Positions 1-5,126 of a DNA stretch of 5,126 nt are shown one piece after another; position 1 is the first letter of the stretch; every line of letters begins with the position of its first letter. The position numbers and the translations under genes were made by a program. The notes beneath the pieces were generated by a model. It saw only the letters and a program-made list of their open reading frames with translations, was not told the DNA's origin and did not search any database. This DNA is from Actinomycetes bacterium (GTDB lineage Bacteria; Actinomycetota; Acidimicrobiia; Acidimicrobiales; Microtrichaceae). The stretch lies in the NCBI GenBank assembly GCA_023423475.1, contig JAFAFN010000228.1:1-5126 (forward strand), in the 5' to 3' direction.

Positions 1-247
1 CCTGCCGGGGCTGAGGACCACGGGCGGTGTGCAATGGATGGGCTTCCGCCCCTCGCTGCCCGACAGCCTTCCGGCGCTTGGCCTCTCCCGCACCAGCCGC
101 AACGTGATCCATGCCTTCGGCCACGGCCATCTGGGCCTGACGCAGTCGCCCGCCACCGCGCGGCTGGTCGCCGACCTGCTGACCGGCGCGCCCGCACCCA
201 TCGACCTGACCTCCTTCGACCCCGCACGTTTCCAAAGGCGATCATGA
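1..247 (+). CDS. FAD-dependent D-amino-acid (probable D-hydroxyproline) dehydrogenase, DadA/DAO family, C-terminal end only
   Basis: Only the last 81 codons are present; the first whole codon begins at position 2 and the stop is TGA at 245-247. The segment reads WMGFRPSLPDSLPALG followed by AFGHGHLGLTQSPATARLVADLL. This is the typical C-terminus of DadA-type flavoproteins: the RPSLPDSLP strand and the GHGHLGLT loop, which closes over FAD, then a helix. Such enzymes oxidise D-amino or D-imino acids to the imino/keto product and pass electrons to the respiratory chain. The stop overlaps the start of the 4-hydroxyproline epimerase by ATGA, so the two are translationally coupled. By analogy with the hydroxyproline clusters of Sinorhizobium (HypO) and Pseudomonas (the LhpB-containing dehydrogenase), the likely substrate is cis-4-hydroxy-D-proline, giving delta1-pyrroline-4-hydroxy-2-carboxylate. 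The family call is firm; the substrate is inferred only from the neighbour, and D-proline or another D-amino acid remains possible. The N-terminal Rossmann FAD motif lies outside the window. Confidence 0.85.
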   Translation, partial: LPGLRTTGGVQWMGFRPSLPDSLPALGLSRTSRNVIHAFGHGHLGLTQSPATARLVADLLTGAPAPIDLTSFDPARFQRRS

Positions 248-1248
248 CGCAATACATCTTTCCCTGCATCGACCGTCACACCTGCGGCAATCCCGTCCGC
301 CTCGTCACCGGCGGCGCGCCGCGGCTGGAGGGTGCGACCATGCTGGAAAAACGCGCCCATTTCCTGCGCGACTTCGACTGGATCCGCACCGGCCTGATGT
401 TCGAGCCGCGCGGCCATGACATGATGTCGGGCTCGATCCTGTATCCTCCCACGCGGCCCGACTGCGACGTGGCGGTGCTTTATATCGAGACCTCGGGCTG
501 TCTGCCCATGTGCGGCCACGGCACCATCGGCACCATCACCATGGGGATCGAGAACGGGCTGATCGTCCCCCGCACGCCCGGCCGCCTGTCCATCGAGACC
601 CCGGCGGGCAAGGTGGACATCGAATACCGGCAGGAGGGCCGCCATGTCGAGGAGGTCCGGCTGACCAACGTGCCCGGCTTCCTTTACGCCGAGGGCCTGA
701 CGGCCGAGGTCGAGGGCCTGGGCGAGATCGTCGTGGACGTGGCCTATGGCGGCAATTTCTATGCCATCGTCGAACCGCAGAAGAATTTCCGCGACATGGC
801 CGACCATACGGCGGGCGAGTTGATCGGCTGGTCGCTGACGCTGCGCGCGGCGCTGAACCAGAAATACGAGTTCGTCCATCCCGAGCATCCGCAGATCAAC
901 GGGCTGAGCCATATCCAGTGGACCGGCGCGCCGACCGTGCCCGGTGCCCATGCCCGCAACGCCGTCTTCTATGGCGACAAGGCCATCGACCGCAGTCCCT
1001 GCGGCACCGGCACCTCGGCCCGGATGGCGCAGCTTGCGGCCAGGGGCAGGCTGGGGGTCGGCGACGAGTTCTGGCACGAGTCGATCATCGGCTCGATCTT
1101 CAAGGGCCGGGTCGAGGCCGCCGCGACCGTGGCGGGCCGTGACGCCATCATCCCCTCGATCGCCGGATGGGCGCGCCAGACCGGGCTGAACACGATTTTC
1201 ATCGATGCCGAGCGCGACCCCTTCGCCCATGGCTTCGTGGTGAAGTGA
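244..1248 (+). CDS. hypRE: 4-hydroxyproline 2-epimerase (proline racemase superfamily)
   Basis: This complete protein of 334 aa is of usual family length. It interconverts trans-4-hydroxy-L-proline and cis-4-hydroxy-D-proline by a cofactor-free two-base mechanism in the cytoplasm. Both catalytic cysteines are visible: Cys90 in LPMCGHGTIG (codon at 511-513) and Cys253 in DRSPCGTGTSARM (codon at 1000-1002). Keeping both argues against trans-3-hydroxy-L-proline dehydratase, which has lost the second Cys (Thr in its place). Other family signatures are HTCGNPVRLVTGG (12-24), EPRGHDMMSG (54-63), YGGNFYAIV and a C-terminal DPFAHGFVVK. The start at ATG 244 is chosen because it overlaps the upstream stop (ATGA) and gives the standard N-terminus (MTQYIFPCIDRHTCGNP); the frame is open further upstream, but that part is the dehydrogenase read in another frame. 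The name lhpA is used for the Pseudomonas equivalent. Some members also racemise proline or epimerise 3-hydroxyproline, so side activities are possible. Confidence 0.93.
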   Translation: MTQYIFPCIDRHTCGNPVRLVTGGAPRLEGATMLEKRAHFLRDFDWIRTGLMFEPRGHDMMSGSILYPPTRPDCDVAVLYIETSGCLPMCGHGTIGTITMGIENGLIVPRTPGRLSIETPAGKVDIEYRQEGRHVEEVRLTNVPGFLYAEGLTAEVEGLGEIVVDVAYGGNFYAIVEPQKNFRDMADHTAGELIGWSLTLRAALNQKYEFVHPEHPQINGLSHIQWTGAPTVPGAHARNAVFYGDKAIDRSPCGTGTSARMAQLAARGRLGVGDEFWHESIIGSIFKGRVEAAATVAGRDAIIPSIAGWARQTGLNTIFIDAERDPFAHGFVVK

Positions 1249-1320
1249 GCGCGTGACGGCGCGCTGAAACCGACGCGCGACGGCGCGATCAGACCTGCGC
1301 GCCACGGCGCGATGCAAACG
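1249..1320. repeat. Three degenerate 24-bp tandem repeats, each with a CGCG-N6-CGCG dyad, directly after the epimerase stop
   Basis: Three head-to-tail units lie at 1249-1272, 1273-1296 and 1297-1320, with an exact period of 24 bases. By eye, pairwise identities are 18/24 (units 1-2), 17/24 (2-3) and 19/24 (1-3). The shared core is CGCGYSACGGCGCG. In each unit CGCG pairs with CGCG 10 bases later around a 6-base loop ending in ACGG; in unit 1 the stem extends to GCGCG/CGCGC (1249-1253 with 1260-1264). The array begins at the first base after the stop codon and does not extend into the flanks. It could form a row of small RNA hairpins in the epimerase 3' UTR or serve as repeated operator half-sites. 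No function can be assigned from sequence alone. Confidence 0.75.
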
Positions 1321-1423
1321 AAAGACCGACGTCCTGACCGCTGGCCGGGGCGCATGAGAAAGCATGGGATCGGCCGCCGCGGGCCGCTTCCCGAAGACCA
1401 CTCACGCCCAAGAGGTGCCCTCC
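1321..1423 (+). promoter_or_regulatory. Remainder of the spacer before the TRAP genes: possible hairpin and the dctQ ribosome binding site
   Basis: No gene is seen here. GCATG occurs at 1352-1356 and again at 1362-1366, ten bases apart. A small hairpin is possible from CGGCC (1371-1375) and GGCCG (1382-1386) around GCCGCG, with no T-run behind it, so it is not an intrinsic terminator. AGAGGT at 1411-1416 is a good Shine-Dalgarno sequence, 7 bases before ATG 1424. I see no convincing -35/-10 pair, although the gap is long enough for a secondary promoter that would drive the transporter genes separately. Confidence 0.4.
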
Positions 1424-2041
1424 ATGCCACGACATCCAAGCCCCTCCGCCCCGCCAGGCAGATGGTCCCCGCTGATCCGCGCGTCCGAGGGCCTGCTGGT
1501 CGTCGAGCGCCGTGCCGTCGCAACGCTGATGGCGCTGCTCAGCGGCGCGATCCTGCTGAACGTGGTCACCCGCTACCTGGGGATGCCGCTTTACTGGATC
1601 GATGAGCTTGCGGTCTATTGCATGGTCTGGCTGACCTTCATCGGCGCCTCGACGATGACGCGGCTGCGGCTGGACTTTGCCGTGACGATGCTGACCGAGC
1701 GGCTGTCGCCCGGCGCGGCGCGGGTGGCCAGGGTAGTGGCGACCATCGTCGTCGTCCTGTTCGGCATCGGCCTTGCCGTGATGTGCTGGCTCTGGTTCGA
1801 ACCCCTGGGCATCGCGCGTGCGGGTTTCGACGCTCGCGAATTCGCCGGCCAGACCTTCAACTTCATCTATACCGAGCGCACGCAAACCCTGAACTGGTCG
1901 ACCTGGGTCCTGTATCTGATCCTGCCGATCTTTGCCCTGACGATGACCCTCCATGGTATCGCCAACCTGCTGGAAGACGTGGGCGCGGTCCCCAGGGTCC
2001 AGCGCGCGACGATGATCAACGCCGAGGAGGCGGTGAACTGA
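1424..2041 (+). CDS. TRAP transporter small permease subunit (DctQ family)
   Basis: This 205-aa inner-membrane protein has four predicted transmembrane segments at roughly 31-49, 60-78, 102-124 and 160-183, with both termini expected in the cytoplasm. It pairs with the large permease to form the membrane part of a Na+-driven tripartite (TRAP) importer. Family hallmarks are NVVTRYLG (46-53) at the end of TM1 and WIDELAVYCMVW (58-69) leading into TM2. A rather long loop (about 125-159, with GIARAGFDAREF and TFNFIYTERTQTL) separates TM3 and TM4, as in one known DctQ subgroup. ATG 1424 is chosen over the in-frame ATG 1364 because AGAGGT lies 7 bases upstream of it; the longer start would add 20 residues and lacks a clear Shine-Dalgarno. 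The stop TGA at 2039-2041 shares one base with the start of the large permease (TGATG), indicating translational coupling. Substrate cannot be read from this subunit. Confidence 0.9.
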   Translation: MPRHPSPSAPPGRWSPLIRASEGLLVVERRAVATLMALLSGAILLNVVTRYLGMPLYWIDELAVYCMVWLTFIGASTMTRLRLDFAVTMLTERLSPGAARVARVVATIVVVLFGIGLAVMCWLWFEPLGIARAGFDAREFAGQTFNFIYTERTQTLNWSTWVLYLILPIFALTMTLHGIANLLEDVGAVPRVQRATMINAEEAVN

Positions 2042-3306
2042 TGCTGACCTCAACCGCCTTTCTGGTCGTGATGCTGGTGGGCGTGCCCATCGGCCTGTGC
2101 CTCTGCGTCGCGGCCATCGTCTATGTGCTGGCCAGCGGCAACATGGTGCTGTTCCAAAGCTATCCCTTGCAGATGTTCAACGCGGTGGACAGCTATGGCC
2201 TGATCGCCATCCCGCTGTTCGTCCTGATCGGAGAGATCATGAACGCGGGCGGCATCACCAAGAAGATCGTCGACATGGCCATGGCCTTCGTCGGCTCGCT
2301 GCGCGGCGGGCTGGCCTATGTCAACGCCATCGCGAACATGTTCGTGGCCTCGATCCTCGGCTCCGCCACGGCGCAGGTGGCGATCATGTCGCAGATCATG
2401 GTCCCCGAGATGGAGAAAAAGGGCTACGACAAGGACTTCTCTGCCGGGCTGACCGCCTATGGCGGGATGCTGGGGTCGATCATGCCGCCCTCGGTCATGT
2501 TCGTGGTCTACAGCGTCATGGCGCAGGTCTCGGTGTCGGACATGCTGATGGCGGGGCTGGTGCCGGGGCTGATCCTGACCGCGCTGTTCTGCGTGGTGAT
2601 CGCCATCATCGGCCATTACCAGAAATTCCCGCGCAGCGAGCCGCAGACATTCAAGCAGCGCGCCGCCACGGTCTGGGCGGCGGTGCCGTCGCTGTCGATC
2701 CCCATCGTCATCGTCGGCTCGATCTTTTCGGGTCTTGCCAGCGCGACCGAGGCCGGTGCCGTCGGCGCGGTGATGTCGCTGCTCATCGGCCGCTTCTGGA
2801 CGAGGCGGCTGCGTTTCTCGGACATGCCGGCGATCATGACCCGGGCGGGGCTTTACTCGGCCATCGTGCTGTTCCTGGTCGTGGCGGCGGGGGTGCTGTC
2901 CTGGATCCTCGTGTTCGGGCGCGTCCCGCAAGAGGTCGCCGGCTGGATCCAGACCGTGGCCAAGGACCCGGTGACCTTCATGCTGCTGGCCAACGTGATC
3001 CTGCTGGTGATCGGCACGGTGATCGACGGCATTCCCGGCCTGATCATGACGGTTCCGATCCTGCTGCCGATCGCCACCGAGGTCTATGGCATCGACCCGC
3101 ATCATTTCGGCGTCGTCGTGGTGATCAACCTGGTGCTGGGGCTGCTGTCGCCGCCGGTCGGCCTGTGCTTCTTCGTCGCCGCCGCCGCGACGGGGGCCAA
3201 TCCCGGGCGGATGTTCATGGTGACCATGCCGTTCTTCCTGATCACCTGCGCCCTTCTGGTGATCCTGTCGGTGTTCCCGGCCATCTCGCTGATCTTCATC
3301 GGATAA
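2041..3306 (+). CDS. TRAP transporter large permease subunit (DctM family)
   Basis: This complete 421-aa, highly hydrophobic inner-membrane protein is of typical DctM length, with about 11-12 transmembrane segments. It is the transport channel of the TRAP system and in characterised members uses the Na+ gradient with an elevator mechanism. Signatures include IPLFVLIGEIM (57-67), the GSATA loop (107-111), GGMLGSIMPPS (141-151, the family's hairpin-tip 'PPS' motif) and ATEAGAVGA (235-243) at the pseudo-symmetric second half; a further SPPVGLCFF motif near the C-terminus completes the repeat. The start overlaps the DctQ stop by one base, with GAGGAGG at 2024-2030 as ribosome binding site 10 bases upstream. 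The binding-protein gene follows after 26 bases. Together with its neighbours it probably imports a carboxylate such as hydroxyproline or proline; this is inferred from context only. Confidence 0.95.
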   Translation: MLTSTAFLVVMLVGVPIGLCLCVAAIVYVLASGNMVLFQSYPLQMFNAVDSYGLIAIPLFVLIGEIMNAGGITKKIVDMAMAFVGSLRGGLAYVNAIANMFVASILGSATAQVAIMSQIMVPEMEKKGYDKDFSAGLTAYGGMLGSIMPPSVMFVVYSVMAQVSVSDMLMAGLVPGLILTALFCVVIAIIGHYQKFPRSEPQTFKQRAATVWAAVPSLSIPIVIVGSIFSGLASATEAGAVGAVMSLLIGRFWTRRLRFSDMPAIMTRAGLYSAIVLFLVVAAGVLSWILVFGRVPQEVAGWIQTVAKDPVTFMLLANVILLVIGTVIDGIPGLIMTVPILLPIATEVYGIDPHHFGVVVVINLVLGLLSPPVGLCFFVAAAATGANPGRMFMVTMPFFLITCALLVILSVFPAISLIFIG

Positions 3307-3332
3307 AACCCAACCAACAGAGGAGCGTTGCA

Positions 3333-4319
3333 ATGATCAAGATTTCCCGCCGCCAGCTTGTCGCCGGGGCTGCGGCCCTGCCTTTCGCGGCCCCGCTGGT
3401 GGCCCGCGCGCAATCGACCCAGTTGCGCCTTGGCCTGATCACCCCGGTCGGCCATTCGTGGAACGACGCGGCGCTGCGCCTGGCCGAGCGCCTTGCCCAG
3501 CAAAGCGACGGCCGCCTGACGATGACCGTCTTCCATTCCGGCCAGCTGGGCAACGAGCCTGCGATGATGCAGCAGCTGCAATCGGGGGCGCTGGACATGG
3601 GCATCATCCAGGCCGCCGAACTGGGCTCTCGCGTCGAGCATATCGCGGCGATCAATGCGCCCTATCTGGTGCGCTCGACCGATGCCGTGGCCAGGCTGGT
3701 CCGCCACCCGGACGTGCTGAAGCTGTTCGACGTGCTGCCCCGGCAGACCGGCACCATCGGCCTTGGCTGGGCCATCACCGGCATGCGCACGGTGTTTTCG
3801 GTCAAGCCCATCGACAGCATCGCCGGCCTGAACGGCATGAAGCTGCGCATCAACCCGACGCCGGTCTATCGCGACTTCTACCAGCTGCTGGGCTCGGCGC
3901 CGACGCCGATTCCGACGCCGCAGGTCTTCGACGCCATGTCGAACGGTCAGGTCGACGGGCTGGAGGCCGATATCGAGTTCTCGTGGAACCAGCGCTTCGA
4001 CAAGGTGGCAAAGTCCATCCTGCGCATGAACGCGGTGTTCATGCCGGCGGCCGCGGTCGCCTCGGGCCGGGTCTGGACGGCCATGCCGGAGGCTGATCGC
4101 GAGCTGATCGCCGCGGCGGTCAGGACCGTGCTGGACGAGCAGATCGACAGCCTGGCGGGCGAGGAGCCGGCGCTGATCGAGAACCTCCGCCAGACCGGGG
4201 TGCCGATGCACGAGGTCCCCCAGGAGGACACGACCGAGATCATCGCCGCCTTCGACAAGATCTGGATGCCGAAAGCGCCGGTGATCGAGCAGTTGCGCGA
4301 AATCGGCGCGGCGCTGTGA
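3333..4319 (+). CDS. TRAP transporter periplasmic substrate-binding protein (DctP family)
   Basis: This 328-aa exported binding protein captures the substrate in the periplasm and hands it to the DctQM permease. Residues 1-26 look like a twin-arginine (Tat) signal: SRRQLVAG at 5-12, an alanine-rich hydrophobic stretch and a likely cleavage after ARA (24-26). The mature part starts near QSTQLRLGLITPVGHSWNDAA-like sequence typical of DctP. GMRTVFS (150-156) and GMKLRINPTP (168-177) contain Arg152 and Arg172. Arg172 sits where family members have the arginine that forms a salt bridge with the substrate carboxylate. The following FDAMSNGQVDGLEADIEF (199-216) is the usual 'ALQ.G.vDG.e' segment. 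AGAGGAG at 3319-3325, 7 bases before ATG 3333, fixes the start. The ligand is probably a monocarboxylate such as hydroxyproline or proline (inference from the linked epimerase and dehydrogenase), but DctP specificity is hard to predict from sequence. Confidence 0.93.
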   Translation: MIKISRRQLVAGAAALPFAAPLVARAQSTQLRLGLITPVGHSWNDAALRLAERLAQQSDGRLTMTVFHSGQLGNEPAMMQQLQSGALDMGIIQAAELGSRVEHIAAINAPYLVRSTDAVARLVRHPDVLKLFDVLPRQTGTIGLGWAITGMRTVFSVKPIDSIAGLNGMKLRINPTPVYRDFYQLLGSAPTPIPTPQVFDAMSNGQVDGLEADIEFSWNQRFDKVAKSILRMNAVFMPAAAVASGRVWTAMPEADRELIAAAVRTVLDEQIDSLAGEEPALIENLRQTGVPMHEVPQEDTTEIIAAFDKIWMPKAPVIEQLREIGAAL

Positions 4320-4331
4320 GCGGCGCCTTTT
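4305..4331 (+). terminator. Possible weak stem plus TTTT at the dctP stop codon
   Basis: GGCGC (present twice, at 4305-4309 and 4310-4314) can pair with GCGCC at 4323-4327, which is followed directly by TTTT at 4328-4331. The stem is only 5 bp and spans the TGA stop (4317-4319), so translating ribosomes would compete with its formation. It resembles a short intrinsic terminator but is weak. Confidence 0.3.
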
Positions 4332-4359
4332 CCGCCTGAACCGGGCGGGCCGGCCTGCA

Positions 4360-4388
4360 ACGATGCGCGCCATCCCGGCGCGCGTCGT
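4360..4388 (+). promoter_or_regulatory. Strong 12-bp-stem hairpin between the binding-protein gene and the reductase gene
   Basis: Bases 4360-4371 (ACGATGCGCGCC) pair with 4377-4388 (GGCGCGCGTCGT) around the loop ATCCC. Eleven of the twelve pairs are Watson-Crick and one is a T-G wobble (4364 with 4384). The stem is followed by a pyrimidine-rich run (CACCCTTCTTTC, 4389-4400) without an unbroken T-tract. It could act as an attenuator or imperfect terminator, or as a 3' mRNA stabiliser that raises binding-protein output over the distal gene. It also buries the ATG at 4363, which argues against that codon as the reductase start. Confidence 0.65.
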
Positions 4389-4416
4389 CACCCTTCTTTC
4401 GATCTGGACGGGCGCG

Positions 4417-5126
4417 ATGGAAACCAAGGTGACGATGACGCTTGACGAGATCTTCGCCCTCGTCCTGTCGGTGCTGACGGCAAACGGCCTGTCGCGAGAC
4501 CAGGCCGAGGCCATTGCCGACATCGTCACCCGGGCCGAGGCCGACGCCTGTCGATCGCATGGCCTGTATCGGGTCGAGGGCTATGTCGCGGGCCTGCGTG
4601 CAGGGCGCGTGAACCCGACCGCGCAGCCACGGGTTCGGCGGCTGAGACCGGCCTTGCTGCAAGTCGACGGCGACAAGGGTTTTGCCCCGTTCGCGGCGAA
4701 CCTTGCGCGCCCGGATCTGATTGCGGCGGCGCGCGAAAACGGCATCGCCGCGATGGCGATTGCCCGGACGCATCATTTTTCGGCCCTCTGGGCCGATCTG
4801 GAACCGCTGGTCGAGGCGGGGCTGGTGGCGTGGTGCTTCGTTGTGGGCCAATGCTCGGTCGCACCCCATGGCGGCAGCACGCCGCTGATGGGCACCAATC
4901 CCATCGGCTTCGGCTGGCCGCGGCCCGACGGCGCCCCGTTCATCTTCGATTTCGCGACAAGCGCGGCGGCGCGGGGCGATGTCGAGCTGAAACGCCTTGC
5001 GGGCGAGCCGATTCCCGCGGGCTGGGGGATCGACGCGGAGGGGCGGCCCACGCTCGACCCGGCCGAGGCCCTCTCCGGCGCGCTTCTTCCCTTTGGCGGG
5101 CACAAGGGTTCGGCGCTGTCCATGAT
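4417..5126 (+). CDS. dpkA: Delta1-piperideine-2-carboxylate / delta1-pyrroline-2-carboxylate reductase, Ldh2/MDH family (5' part, truncated by window end)
   Basis: The frame is open from ATG 4417 to the window end, giving 236 whole codons of a family usually about 330-340 aa long. It belongs to the Ldh2/YlbC-type NAD(P)H-dependent oxidoreductases: SHG at 47-49 with the conserved His48, THHFSALW (118-125), MGTNPIGFG (158-166), DFATSAAARGD (178-188) and LPFGGHKGSALSM (224-236). The HHF-ALW and PFGGHKGSALSM motifs match, from memory, the DpkA group rather than malate, ureidoglycolate or lactate dehydrogenases. DpkA reduces cyclic delta1-piperideine-2-carboxylate and delta1-pyrroline-2-carboxylate to L-pipecolate and L-proline. 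In-frame alternative starts are ATG 4363, which lies inside a hairpin and would add 18 residues unlike the family, and ATG 4435, which has AAGGTG at 4426-4431. ATG 4417 gives the usual N-terminal length but has no strong Shine-Dalgarno. It follows the transporter after 97 bases on the same strand, probably in the same operon. The exact substrate is not proven. Confidence 0.82.
   Translation, partial: METKVTMTLDEIFALVLSVLTANGLSRDQAEAIADIVTRAEADACRSHGLYRVEGYVAGLRAGRVNPTAQPRVRRLRPALLQVDGDKGFAPFAANLARPDLIAAARENGIAAMAIARTHHFSALWADLEPLVEAGLVAWCFVVGQCSVAPHGGSTPLMGTNPIGFGWPRPDGAPFIFDFATSAAARGDVELKRLAGEPIPAGWGIDAEGRPTLDPAEALSGALLPFGGHKGSALSM

Noticed and set aside
34..243. In-frame extension of the epimerase frame upstream of ATG 244
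   Set aside because: This stretch is the DadA-like dehydrogenase read in another frame; the encoded peptide is rich in Arg/Pro without family similarity, and the ATGA overlap plus the family N-terminus fix the start at 244.
1249..1320. The 24-bp repeats as a coding octapeptide repeat on the - strand (inside an open frame at 969-1523)
   Set aside because: That frame mostly covers the antisense of the epimerase gene, has no ribosome binding site that I can see, and the period being a multiple of three is not enough to support coding.
1249..1320. CRISPR array
   Set aside because: The units are directly adjacent 24-mers with no unique spacers and are too degenerate.
1371..1386. Intrinsic terminator before the TRAP genes
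   Set aside because: A 5-bp stem is followed by GC-rich sequence without any T-run.
2050..3333. 427-codon open frame on the - strand opposite the large permease
   Set aside because: Composition is His/Asp/Arg/Gln-rich and low in complexity, as expected for the antisense of a hydrophobic GC-rich gene; the + strand carries a clear DctM protein.
4363..4416. Upstream ATG 4363 as the reductase start
   Set aside because: It lies inside the 12-bp hairpin, has no Shine-Dalgarno, and adds 18 residues that do not fit the usual N-terminus of the family.
3102..4529. 475-codon open frame on the - strand opposite dctP
   Set aside because: It is a shadow of the GC-biased + strand genes, crossing dctM, dctP and the reductase start, with an Arg-rich composition and no recognisable domain.
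4240..5103. 287-codon open frame on the - strand opposite the reductase
   Set aside because: Opposite a frame with clear Ldh2-family motifs; the antisense peptide is Arg/Pro-rich and unrecognisable.

Overview
The window is a stretch of a high-GC chromosome or large replicon. The strong G/C bias at third codon positions and the protein sequences (as recalled from the families, no search run) suggest an alphaproteobacterium, most likely a Rhodobacteraceae/Paracoccus-like organism. All genes lie on the + strand and form one apparent catabolic operon for hydroxyproline or related cyclic D/L-imino acids. It is cut at both ends.

Layout: (1) positions 1-247 hold the C-terminal end of a DadA-like FAD-dependent D-amino-acid (probably D-hydroxyproline) dehydrogenase. 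(2) 244-1248 is a complete 4-hydroxyproline 2-epimerase with both catalytic cysteines, overlapping the dehydrogenase stop by ATGA. (3) 1249-1423 is a 175-bp spacer that opens, directly after the stop codon, with three degenerate 24-bp tandem repeats, each carrying a CGCG-N6-CGCG dyad. (4) 1424-4319 is a complete tripartite TRAP transporter in the order small permease (DctQ), large permease (DctM), periplasmic binding protein (DctP, probable Tat signal). (5) 4320-4416 is a 97-bp spacer with a strong 12-bp-stem hairpin. (6) 4417-5126 is the 5' two thirds of an Ldh2-family delta1-piperideine-2-carboxylate/delta1-pyrroline-2-carboxylate reductase (DpkA-like), running off the window.

Working model (inference): the TRAP system imports a proline-type imino acid. 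The epimerase inverts C2 of trans-4-hydroxy-L-proline to cis-4-hydroxy-D-proline, and the flavin dehydrogenase oxidises the D-isomer to a cyclic delta1-pyrroline-2-carboxylate. The terminal NAD(P)H-dependent reductase could return the non-hydroxylated imine to L-proline, or handle the imine from trans-3-hydroxy-L-proline or pipecolate. The deaminase and semialdehyde dehydrogenase needed to take the 4-hydroxy branch to 2-oxoglutarate are not in view. No transposon, CRISPR, tRNA or rRNA is seen. The core is a known type of pathway; the less ordinary material is in the two spacers and in the pairing of this reductase with the epimerase and dehydrogenase.
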